A stretch of DNA of 38,824 nucleotides, from the IMG/VR virus record IMGVR_UViG_3300037231_000218, positions 1 to 38,824 of that record; one strand, given 5' to 3'. Position numbers and translations under genes: made by a program. Under the pieces are notes generated by a model that was not told the origin of the DNA, made no database searches, and saw only the letters and a program-made list of their open reading frames with translations. The stretch comes from a virus. This document shows, in pieces, positions 24,297-30,612 of the stretch (the first letter of the stretch is position 1; each line of letters starts with the position of its first letter).

Positions 24297-24718
24297 GAGG
24301 ATTTATTTTTGCTTTCACTTTTGAGGACGGCGACATCGATGGCTATCTGGTGAATGTCGTCCGACACTTTTTGCCATTTGCGGGCGAGTTCCATTTGAAT
24401 CTCCTCGATGTGGGTTTCTGATTTTTCCACGCGGTCAATCAGTGGTTCCAACTTGGAGCGCACTTCCTTCAGCACGGAGTTTTTTTCGCGGGCGAGCTCG
24501 GCGGCGGCGCGCTTGCTGGCGGCTTTGATCTCGGCTTCCACATGTTTAACGATGGACTTGAGTTCCTCGTCAAAGGGCGGCCGTCGGCCAAAGAGTTTCT
24601 TGCCGGCGTTGATGACGCCAAATACGAGCCAAAGGACGGCGAGGAAGCCGATGGCGCCAAACAGCCAGGGCGGAAAAAACTTCCAGGGAATATCCAGAGT
24701 AGCTTGAGCGAGCAGCAT
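24293..24718 (-). CDS. Membrane-anchored coiled-coil protein (Mu gp25/DUF2730-like)
   Basis: The start is placed at the ATG for MLLAQATLDIPW (141 residues), preceded by CATAAAAATT like other late genes. A TTG at 24736 overlapping the previous stop is possible. There is one transmembrane helix (about 18-38, LFGAIGFLAVLWLVFGVI) followed by a basic loop and a long coiled coil (about 50-135). The arrangement matches DUF2730-type proteins near phage lysis genes. A spanin- or holin-accessory role is conceivable but not shown. Confidence 0.65.
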   Translation of the reverse strand: MLLAQATLDIPWKFFPPWLFGAIGFLAVLWLVFGVINAGKKLFGRRPPFDEELKSIVKHVEAEIKAASKRAAAELAREKNSVLKEVRSKLEPLIDRVEKSETHIEEIQMELARKWQKVSDDIHQIAIDVAVLKSESKNKSS

Positions 24719-24732
24719 AATTTTTATGGCAG

Positions 24733-25335
24733 TCAATGAGTTTGAAGGAATCGAAGGTTGGGATCGTTTGACAGTTGGGTAATGGAATCAATTCCACCAT
24801 CTGGGTAGAACCGATAAACCCATCCCTCGTGAATGCGAACTGTTTGACCATCGGCAGATTTTCTCACAATGTCCTTTGATAGGTCGGAATCTCCCAGCAT
24901 CAATACGGTAGCGTTTTCAGGTGCTGGAACTTGATTGAATGGAACGCAGGTCCATCCCCAGTCCGGAAGCCAGCCTCCAACGCCATTAGAAATCAATCCA
25001 CCATTAGGTCTCAAATGATCAAGTAGTTCGACCACTGGTCGGTGACAGTTAGGGCAAAGCAGTTGTTCTGGTTTTGGTTTCGTTGCGCATCCGACAAAGC
25101 AGCCACAGCAGACGATTAAAAATAGGAGCGCAATAACTTTTGCCGGTGGGTTCCAAATGAGTTTTCGAATCATCCAGCCGATGCCGCCGCGGCTCTCGAT
25201 ATAATCCGCCACCTTCGCGAGATCAGAACGCAGCCACAACGCCCCAGTCATCAGCGCCGGCCAGTTGAATTGCGTCTGGATGGCCGTGACGGTCTGAGCG
25301 ACTTGGGCCACTTGATTGGTGTCAACGATTGTCAT
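24733..25335 (-). CDS. Membrane protein with CxxC domain, lysis region
   Basis: The start (MTIVDTNQVAQ, 200 residues) is set by an ATGA overlap with the lipase stop at 25332-25335. Features in order are an amphipathic helical N-terminus (about 1-60), a transmembrane segment rich in Cys (about 66-84, VIALLFLIVCCGCFVGCA), then a soluble part with CPNCHRP (about 94-100), which could bind zinc, and a GWLPDWGWTCVPF stretch. VGCA at the end of the hydrophobic segment resembles a lipobox but lies too far in for a standard signal. It may be a holin-like or regulatory partner of the lipase; the function is unrecognised. Confidence 0.6.
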   Translation of the reverse strand: MTIVDTNQVAQVAQTVTAIQTQFNWPALMTGALWLRSDLAKVADYIESRGGIGWMIRKLIWNPPAKVIALLFLIVCCGCFVGCATKPKPEQLLCPNCHRPVVELLDHLRPNGGLISNGVGGWLPDWGWTCVPFNQVPAPENATVLMLGDSDLSKDIVRKSADGQTVRIHEGWVYRFYPDGGIDSITQLSNDPNLRFLQTH

Positions 25336-26183
25336 GCGAGTTTTTCCTTGTAGGCGTTGAGCAAATGGTTGGGGATGAACGCCAGCTTGTGCTGACGCCA
25401 AGCGGCGACCGCGCCGAGAACGTCGTCAAAGATTTGCAGGCCGATCCAGGGATTGAAAACTGCCCGTGGGCAATGCGGGCAATTAGGCCAACCAGCACAT
25501 GGCGTGGGCAGGAAAACTTCGATGCCGGTATCGCGATAGCCGGACAGCAGTGGCGGCAATAACGGAATAGGATCATCAGCATTGGTGACCGCGAAGGTCA
25601 CATCGCCCAGGTGCGCGTTGTAGGTGCGTGCAAATGATTTGTTGCCGACGCGGGGCTGACCGAAAGTATAAACGCCGCCGACGCGAATTTTTCGCACGGA
25701 CAATTCCAGCGCGCAGAGGATCGCCAATGCGCCGCCCAGTGAATGGCCGGTGATAAAGATTTTTCCAGATGGATTGCGCGCCAGATATTTTTCGATCTGC
25801 GAGACAATCTTCGCGGAAATGGTCGCGAAGTCTTGCAGAAATCCGGCATGGACTTTGACACGTCCGTTGGTCCCCAGTCGCCACCAGAGCCGGCGCAGAT
25901 CGAACTTGGCGTCCTGGATGAAGTCTTCGGGTGTGGATGAGCCTTTGAAGGCGATGATTAAACATTGTTCGTCCACGCGCTCGGCGATGAGGGCCGTGGC
26001 GTCAGTGTTTTTGTCACTGATTAAAAATTGACCAACAAATGGTTCGTAAGCCTTCGCCGAATATTCCAGAAGCAAGCGAGCCATGGTCCAAGAAAAACTC
26101 CCCGCCGAGGCTGCGCCCTGTAGGCGCTGGCCTTCCGCCTGCGCAGGAACAGGCACATTGGCGGCGGGAAGTTTGTTGGGCAT
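25332..26183 (-). CDS. Class-3 lipase (alpha/beta hydrolase)
   Basis: The 283-residue protein matches the Lipase_3 family: LIIAFKGSSTPEDFIQDAK, VHAGFLQDF, nucleophile elbow GHSLGGALA (Ser148), YTFGQPRVGN, a likely Asp204 in NADDPIPLLPP and a candidate His273 in NHLLNAY. A CAGWPNCPHCP insert (about 229-239) is unusual and might bind metal or form disulphides. No signal peptide is visible, so it would need a holin or lysis to reach membranes. Position where Mu-like phages keep endolysin and holin suggests a lysis role: membrane or outer-membrane lipid hydrolysis. Confidence 0.85.
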   Translation of the reverse strand: MPNKLPAANVPVPAQAEGQRLQGAASAGSFSWTMARLLLEYSAKAYEPFVGQFLISDKNTDATALIAERVDEQCLIIAFKGSSTPEDFIQDAKFDLRRLWWRLGTNGRVKVHAGFLQDFATISAKIVSQIEKYLARNPSGKIFITGHSLGGALAILCALELSVRKIRVGGVYTFGQPRVGNKSFARTYNAHLGDVTFAVTNADDPIPLLPPLLSGYRDTGIEVFLPTPCAGWPNCPHCPRAVFNPWIGLQIFDDVLGAVAAWRQHKLAFIPNHLLNAYKEKLA

Positions 26184-26225
26184 GGGTGCGGGGGTAAGGA
26201 GTTTAAAGTTCAGGGTTCAGGGTTC

Positions 26226-26837
26226 TCAAAAGGCGACGCCGACGTAGGCGTGGAAAACTTTGTCCAGATCAGCCGCGCCGGCGGTGATGCCGGTGATTTG
26301 GAGTTCGACGTTCGCGCCGACGTAAGTGAACAGATTGTTGTTGCCGAGGAAGCCGGCGCCGGTGCCGGCCGTCAGGTTGTAATTGATCTCGGCGACGACA
26401 TCGCCGTAGATGGCCTGGTTGGAATCAATGTAACCGCCGACGCCGGCCTTGCCGATGAACTCGAAGTTGCTGAATCTTTTAATCAGCTCACCGTCAAGCT
26501 CGGCGCTGTGCAGGCCGGCGCCGCTCCCACTCAGTGTGGCCTCGGCACCGAGGCCGAGATCAACCGCGCTGCCGTGATAGAGATCGGCGTTGAACTGGAG
26601 ATACGTGAGCGCGCCGCCATTGGCGGCATATTCAAGGCCGCTGGCGACTTCGTAATTGACGTTGGTAAAGTCTAGGCCGTTGGTATTGAAGGCTGCCACA
26701 GATGCGCCTACCGGAATCTGTTCGGCGACGATTGGCGGCAATGGCGGCAGTTGATCGGGGACGTTGGTGGTCTGCGCGAAGCCGCACAGTGGCAGTGACG
26801 CAGTCGCCGCGAGGATGGATAATAGTTTCAGTTTCAT
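26226..26837 (-). CDS. Predicted outer-membrane beta-barrel protein
   Basis: The start at MKLKLLSILAATASL (203 residues) gives a clear signal peptide with cleavage near GFAQ-T; the upstream Met lacks it. The mature chain is an alternation of short strands and Gly/Asn/Asp turns (YLQFNADLYHG, VDLGLGAEATLSG, FEFIGKAGVGGYID, VVAEINYNL) and ends in the C-terminal HAYVGVAF with a terminal Phe, the usual outer-membrane assembly signal. It resembles small phage-encoded barrels such as Lom-type proteins in general design only. It may change host surface properties or block superinfection. It is the first gene of the late arm and has a 315-nt leader region. Confidence 0.72.
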   Translation of the reverse strand: MKLKLLSILAATASLPLCGFAQTTNVPDQLPPLPPIVAEQIPVGASVAAFNTNGLDFTNVNYEVASGLEYAANGGALTYLQFNADLYHGSAVDLGLGAEATLSGSGAGLHSAELDGELIKRFSNFEFIGKAGVGGYIDSNQAIYGDVVAEINYNLTAGTGAGFLGNNNLFTYVGANVELQITGITAGAADLDKVFHAYVGVAF

Positions 26838-26883
26838 GGGATGATTTGGGTTGAGGTGGAATAAACAGGGACGTATCCACAAA

Positions 26884-26904
26884 GCCGTGAGCTTAATTCA
26901 CGGC
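26884..26904 (-). promoter_or_regulatory. Inverted repeat upstream of the late arm
   Basis: GCCGTGA and TCACGGC flank a 7-nt A/T-rich centre 47 nt upstream of the barrel gene. It could be an activator or repressor half-site pair, or an RNA hairpin in the leader. No partner protein can be assigned. Confidence 0.4.
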
Positions 26905-27030
26905 GGTGGTTTGTTGGAGTGGTCCCAAACATTACGATGAAGACACTACCTATCGGACTTAGACAATTTCGGGGGTATCATCAAAATTAGTGAAAATAGT
27001 TTTCGGCGCGGCCAGTGAATTGAGACAAAG

Positions 27031-27056
27031 AAAAAACCCGCTGTTTAAGCGGGTTT
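27031..27056 (-). terminator. Rho-independent terminator after the lipoprotein gene
   Basis: On the minus strand a stem AAACCCGCT/AGCGGGTTT with a 5-nt loop runs into TTTTTT. It lies about 97 nt past the lipoprotein stop and would isolate that gene from the late arm. It lacks a U run in the other direction. Confidence 0.8.
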
Positions 27057-27152
27057 GAGCGAGGTGCAAATGCACCATGTGGTAATTTTGAATCTAAATT
27101 AGAGAAGATTTATCTAATTTTGATGCCAAACTTCCCACATGCGACGATTGGG

Positions 27153-27593
27153 TCAGGCCGGGCGTTTGAAGATCAGAATGATTTTTCCAGTGCGGATATT
27201 GGTGAATTTTATAGTCGAAAACGTTTTGGTTTCGGCGTCATATTCATCTCCATCTGCCTCTGCATTGGGAACGGCTTCAATTTGGGGAACGGCAGAGACG
27301 AGTTCCCATCCGTCTTTGCCGAGGGCTTGAATATTGACGCTGTATTTTCCGGTTGCATCCCCCAAATCCAAATAAAAATCGCCATAATCAGCATCAGCAG
27401 TGCGGACCTGTTTCAGTCCCAGATCGCTATTTGTCTGCATCACTGTATAAGCATCTTCCTTCATGGAATGCTCAATGTTTTCGACGGTGACCACTTTATA
27501 TTCCCAATGCTGAGGAGTGAAGGTCTGCGGCGGCTTGCTGCACCCGGTGAGAAATATGACGGCGATGATGATTGATACGAGTTGCTTATTCAT
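27153..27593 (-). CDS. Lipoprotein with DUF4177-like domain
   Basis: The 146-residue protein has a lipoprotein signal (MNKQLVSIIIAVIFLTGCS, lipobox LTGC with Cys18). The mature part matches the DUF4177 layout: HWEYKVVTVENIEHS at the start, the GKDGWELVSAVPQ core near 91-103 and a final IILIFKRP strand. The role of the family is unknown. It has its own terminator and lies next to the repressor on the same strand, so it may be expressed in lysogens as a surface-modifying moron gene. The leader is AT-rich with no clear Shine-Dalgarno. Confidence 0.75.
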   Translation of the reverse strand: MNKQLVSIIIAVIFLTGCSKPPQTFTPQHWEYKVVTVENIEHSMKEDAYTVMQTNSDLGLKQVRTADADYGDFYLDLGDATGKYSVNIQALGKDGWELVSAVPQIEAVPNAEADGDEYDAETKTFSTIKFTNIRTGKIILIFKRPA

Positions 27594-27889
27594 AATTCAA
27601 AGGACTTGTTCACATTTTAATTTTAGGCACACTTCCCGCTGTCGCTTTTGCGACGGACTTGTTGGGCCAGAAAACGGCGAATTTTCAATCACCAACCAAG
27701 TGCCGGACGCGCCTTTTGGCGCGGCTCGGTGCATTTGGTGAAAGGCGCTTCGCCGTGCCTCTGGCCTGGTGTGTCGAGTCCGCGCCATTATGTTCCCGGA
27801 TAAGCACGATGCAGAGAGAATCATGGCTGGCATGACCGCAGCGGAGCGCCGCCAGTTTTTAGACAAGCTGATCATTTGTTTGACAGACT
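27594..27889. other. Hairpin-rich non-coding stretch
   Basis: This 296-nt gap between the lipoprotein and repressor genes has two compact GC hairpins: CGCGCC-TTTT-GGCGCG (27710-27725) and GGCG-CTT-CGCC (27746-27756). Neither is followed by a U run. The open frames crossing it on both strands are Arg/Ser-rich and lack plausible starts, so I leave them out. It may be a host-type repeat or a moron boundary. Confidence 0.45.
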
Positions 27890-28495
27890 TCATTGAGGTT
27901 TCTCACCAGGCCGATTTAAATGATCAGAAAAATCCTGTCCCGCCTTTTCAATTTTGGAAGAATTAATAATTGCTGATGCGCTCTTTTTTAAAAGACGAGA
28001 GGAGGGACTATTTACTTGTGGTTGCTGCCGCACTTCTGGCGCCGGGGCTTTGAGTTCACGGTTTTCGAGTTCTCCCAGGACTTCAGCAATGTTGCCGAGT
28101 AAATGTTTTCGTTCGCTGGGTGAGCATCTTTGAAGTTGGTGGGCAAGATCGGCAAGTGATTTTTCGAGAGTATTGACAGACATCCAACCGAAACGCGCAC
28201 CGCCGCTCTCCATTGGCTTTCTGACTGGTAATTCATGAAGGGCATCTTCGGATGATTCACCGAGGAGCCACTGGACCGGAACATCTAAAGCGCCGGTCAA
28301 TTTTGATAAATTAATTCCTTGAGGGATATTATCTTGCCCGGATTCCCAAGCGACGACAGATCGGGGTGAAACCTTGGCACGCTCGGCGACATCCTCTTGC
28401 GTCATCCCCAGGCGAAGCCTTCGGGACTTCAGCCTTTCGGCAAAAATCTGCAACTTCTTGCGCTTTTCATCTTGACTGGCTGCCGGAACTTGCAT
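27890..28495 (-). CDS. Prophage repressor, XRE-type HTH
   Basis: The 201-residue protein has a classical HTH_3 domain at about residues 17-75 (FAERLKSRRLRLGMTQEDVA, ERAKVSPRSVVAWESG), followed by a helical middle (about 107-145) and a Pro/Ser-rich C-terminus. There is no S24 peptidase domain, so induction would not be by RecA-stimulated self-cleavage. It is transcribed divergently from the Ner-like gene with only 22 nt between start codons, the normal switch arrangement. Its predicted promoter leaves a leader of about 6 nt, so the message would be almost leaderless. Confidence 0.85.
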   Translation of the reverse strand: MQVPAASQDEKRKKLQIFAERLKSRRLRLGMTQEDVAERAKVSPRSVVAWESGQDNIPQGINLSKLTGALDVPVQWLLGESSEDALHELPVRKPMESGGARFGWMSVNTLEKSLADLAHQLQRCSPSERKHLLGNIAEVLGELENRELKAPAPEVRQQPQVNSPSSRLLKKSASAIINSSKIEKAGQDFSDHLNRPGEKPQ

Positions 28496-28507
28496 AATCT
28501 TTCTGCA
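28472..28507 (+). promoter_or_regulatory. Early promoter (sigma70-like)
   Basis: TTGACT (28472-28477), a 17-nt spacer and TAATCT (28495-28500) lie upstream of the Ner-like gene; the start of transcription would be near 28507. The -35 box and spacer are within the repressor coding sequence, and the -10 box adjoins the repressor start codon. Confidence 0.7.
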
Positions 28508-28508
28508 A
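28490..28508. promoter_or_regulatory. Operator candidate over both -10 boxes
   Basis: TTGCA (28490-28494) and TGCAA (28504-28508) form an inverted repeat with a 9-nt centre. It covers the early -10 box and touches the repressor -10 box, so one bound dimer could block both promoters. The binding protein, repressor or Ner-like, is not determined. Confidence 0.5.
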
Positions 28509-28536
28509 CAATACGGAATGAAATCACAACCGTCAA
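28501..28536 (-). promoter_or_regulatory. Repressor promoter (sigma70-like)
   Basis: On the minus strand TTGACG (28536-28531), a 17-nt spacer and TATTGT (28513-28508) point toward the repressor. Transcription would begin near 28501, about 6 nt before the ATG. It faces the early promoter, and the two cannot be occupied together. Confidence 0.7.
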
Positions 28537-28712
28537 TGGAATACTTGAATCTGCGCGTTGCCGTGCAGCAGCGTGGGTCCTCTATTCGTCGGTGGGCTGA
28601 TTCGGAAAAACTGCCGGTTGGCTTGGTTTACAATGCGGCGCGGGGCGAGCGACGCAGCAAGCGCGCGCGACAAATCTTAAGAAAATTAAGGGCTTTTGCC
28701 TATGCGAAGTGA
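28518..28712 (+). CDS. Ner-like small HTH regulator
   Basis: The 64-residue protein is first in the rightward arm. YLNLRVAVQQRGSSIRRWAD, then SEKLPVGLVYNAARGER, has the helix-turn-helix layout of Ner/Nlp proteins (L..A....GxSxxxxA....LP...V..AxxG), with a basic C-terminus. Ner in Mu represses the repressor promoter and tempers early transcription. The start may be ATG 28518 or ATG 28536; neither has a clear ribosome site, and the predicted leader is only 11 nt for the first. Confidence 0.72.
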   Translation: MKSQPSMEYLNLRVAVQQRGSSIRRWADSEKLPVGLVYNAARGERRSKRARQILRKLRAFAYAK

Positions 28713-28917
28713 ACATCAAAAAGCGGTGATGGATTTTTGTTTGGAGAATGCGGAGCAGGCTCCCGTCAGCCGCCGGGTTTTATTGTATCGCGGACTAGCA
28801 GAAATATGCGGAGACTTGCGTGAGCAGAAAAATTTAAAGCAGATGGCTGCCGATCTGGAAACTGCTGACCGCCGATGCCGTGAGTTCCGCTTCAACTTTC
28901 TTAGCAACAACCAATGA
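28702..28917 (+). CDS. Small early protein of unknown function
   Basis: The ATG at 28702 (MRSEHQKAVMDFCLENAEQA, 71 residues) overlaps the end of the Ner-like gene and has AAGGG about 10 nt upstream. The protein is helical and charged (LREQKNLKQMAADLETADRR), with no recognised domain. Its position right after the regulator is typical of small early phage genes. Confidence 0.6.
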   Translation: MRSEHQKAVMDFCLENAEQAPVSRRVLLYRGLAEICGDLREQKNLKQMAADLETADRRCREFRFNFLSNNQ

Positions 28918-28939
28918 CAAACCCCACCCACAAAAAAAT

Positions 28940-29101
28940 ATGAGCCTGGAAATTTACCTTTTCGACATTGGCCGCGCCCGAGATCGGGCGACGGTCGAAA
29001 AACTGGTCACTGATGCCCGTTGCGATGACTCGCTGCATACGGATGAGAAAGAAACGATCAGCGAGATTGGCGCTGCCCACATTCGTAAATTCCTTTCCTG
29101 A
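28940..29101 (+). CDS. Small acidic early protein (53 aa)
   Basis: The frame starts MSLEIYLFDIGRARDRATVE after the leader CACAAAAAAAT. It is acidic and probably helical (KLVTDARCDDSLHTDEKETI). The function is not recognised. A longer frame beginning at 28880 is rejected because it overlaps the preceding gene with unrelated sequence. Confidence 0.55.
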   Translation: MSLEIYLFDIGRARDRATVEKLVTDARCDDSLHTDEKETISEIGAAHIRKFLS

Positions 29102-29110
29102 TTACCGATA

Positions 29111-29773
29111 ATGAGCAAGCCCCACTGGAAAAAACCTACCGCGCCTGTTGCTGAAAGAGCCGTCGACCTTCCTAAAACGACTGCCGAAAAATGGCTGATT
29201 GAGGCCATTGCGTTTCACGAGAAGTTCCGGCGCACCTTTGAACTTGCAAAGGAATGCGCGCTTAAGGCTGGAATCTTTTTTAATCATGCTCAAACCGCCT
29301 GCGCGCACGGTGAATGGCTCCCTTTGATTGAAAAATTTGAGGGTGTGATCTCGCGGACCACGATCTATCGCTACATGAGTTTTGCCAATGAGGTTTTTGA
29401 ATGGGTGAAGGCTGAGCACCCTAAGCTTGCTGGCGACGACAAAATGATAGCTGCGGCGCAGAAGCTGGTCCTACGTTCGCCGAAGGGTTACATCGCGCTG
29501 TGCCGGCAGTTGGAGCTGATGCGCAAATTCGGCGAATACGACGAGGTCAAGTATCGCATGAAGAAGCTCGGCACGAAGCAGATGGAATTCGAGTTCGCCG
29601 ATCTGGCGATGTCAATTGACCACCTCACGCACCTGGGCGATGCGCATTACAACTTCAAATTTCCGGAGGGACAGGACCAGGCCGAGTTCATTGAACAGGT
29701 CGAGACCAAACTGGAAACCGCACTCAAGCGCGTTCGCGCCATGAAACACAAATCCACAGTGACCAACGTATGA
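29111..29773 (+). CDS. Early protein resembling DUF3102 (HTH-containing)
   Basis: The 220-residue protein contains AKECALKAGIFFNHAQ, then HGEWLPLIEKFEGVISRTTIYRYMSFANE, a pattern like DUF3102 proteins (AL..G..L...K....HGxWxxW....xxS..T..RYM..A), which include a helix-turn-helix. The C-terminal third is a coiled coil (FIEQVETKLETALKRVRAMK). DNA binding is likely. The stop overlaps the next start in an ATGA. Confidence 0.65.
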   Translation: MSKPHWKKPTAPVAERAVDLPKTTAEKWLIEAIAFHEKFRRTFELAKECALKAGIFFNHAQTACAHGEWLPLIEKFEGVISRTTIYRYMSFANEVFEWVKAEHPKLAGDDKMIAAAQKLVLRSPKGYIALCRQLELMRKFGEYDEVKYRMKKLGTKQMEFEFADLAMSIDHLTHLGDAHYNFKFPEGQDQAEFIEQVETKLETALKRVRAMKHKSTVTNV

Positions 29774-29931
29774 GCGTTCCCAATTACCTATTTGAAATCG
29801 GCGAAGCGAATATCAACACCATCTTGCGCGTGGCGTTGAATGTGTCGCTCGACACCAGCCCGACCACTCAGGAGCGCCTGAAACTGACTGACGCGTTGCG
29901 GGCGCGCTACCACCAACTCCAGGGATCATGA
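29770..29931 (+). CDS. Small early protein (53 aa)
   Basis: A 53-residue frame (MSVPNYLFEIGEANINTILR ... ARYHQLQGS) is linked by ATGA overlaps to the genes on both sides (29770-29773 and 29928-29931), which supports it despite its size. It is probably helical, with no recognised domain. Confidence 0.6.
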   Translation: MSVPNYLFEIGEANINTILRVALNVSLDTSPTTQERLKLTDALRARYHQLQGS

Positions 29932-30164
29932 GCAACCGCCGCCAACGCCAACTTTCGCAATGCGCCCTGATCCTGGCGCGGCTGAAGACCGCGCGCGGCG
30001 GGTGGGTGACGATGCCGGAATTGTCGCGCTGCAGCCGGTCGCTGAATGTGCATACGCGCATTGATGAGCTGCGGTCGCAATGGGGCGTCACAATCGAAAA
30101 CCACACAGATGTGAGCGTGCGTCCGCATGTCTCCAAATACCGGCTCACGAAAGGAAAAGTATGA
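29928..30164 (+). CDS. Winged-helix early protein
   Basis: The 78-residue protein fits a small winged helix: LSQCALILARLKTARGGWVT, MPELSRCSRSLNVHTRIDEL as helices 2-3 and a wing VTIENHTDVSVRPHVSKYRL. Similar single-domain proteins occur in early regions of many phages. It is overlapped by both neighbours (ATGA). Confidence 0.68.
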   Translation: MSNRRQRQLSQCALILARLKTARGGWVTMPELSRCSRSLNVHTRIDELRSQWGVTIENHTDVSVRPHVSKYRLTKGKV

Positions 30165-30607
30165 AGGACCAATTGACCAATGAGCAGCTTGATCAGGAGA
30201 TTGCCTCGCTGCTGGAACGTCGGAAAAAGTTATTTACCCTTTCCTTATTGCGGCGGGAAGTGAACGCGCTTGAACAAGGCAAACGTCCGGTGACGCAAAT
30301 CCTCGCGGCGATGAATGTCATCATCGAGGCGGTGGCGCAAGATTTTGGGATTGACCGCGAATTGATGATGTCCCGCGACCGGCATGCTTACGTTGCGTAT
30401 CCGCGAATGACGGTTTTTTATATTGCTCTTCGCCTTACTTCGATCAGGCCCTGTCATCTAGCCCGTGAATATAAATTTGACCACAGCGCGATTTCTTACG
30501 CATCGCGCGCCATCGGCGACAAGATTGATACCGACATGGAATTCAGGTTGCGCGTCGAAAATCTCGTTCTGGCCTGTTCTGAACAATTGGAAACCATCAA
30601 TCAATAA
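30161..30607 (+). CDS. Stand-alone DnaA domain IV-like DNA-binding protein
   Basis: The start at 30161 (MKDQLTNEQLDQE, 148 residues) overlaps the preceding stop. Residues about 1-50 are helical. Residues about 53-135 match the C-terminal DNA-binding domain of DnaA: VAQDFGIDRELMMSRDRHA, YPRMTVFYIALRLTSI and EYKFDHSAISYASRAI, with the Asp107-His108-Ser109 box that corresponds to the DH(S/T) base-contact motif. There is no AAA+ domain. It lies just before the transposase and may bind DnaA-box-like sites to direct replication or compete with host DnaA. Confidence 0.8.
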   Translation: MKDQLTNEQLDQEIASLLERRKKLFTLSLLRREVNALEQGKRPVTQILAAMNVIIEAVAQDFGIDRELMMSRDRHAYVAYPRMTVFYIALRLTSIRPCHLAREYKFDHSAISYASRAIGDKIDTDMEFRLRVENLVLACSEQLETINQ

Positions 30608-30612
30608 CCACC

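Larger units (their letters stand above)
26838..27152. other. Gap between late arm and lipoprotein gene
   Basis: No gene is seen in these 315 nt. They contain a 7-bp inverted repeat GCCGTGA/TCACGGC (26884-26904) in what would be the late-arm leader and a rho-independent terminator (27031-27056). A late promoter is expected on the minus strand here, but I find no convincing sigma70 -10/-35 pair, which would fit activator-dependent late transcription as in Mu. Confidence 0.5.

Noticed and set aside
27597-27893. 98-residue minus-strand and 65-residue plus-strand frames over the hairpin region
   Set aside because: Both are Ser/Arg-rich, have no leader signal and overlap hairpins or the repressor end.
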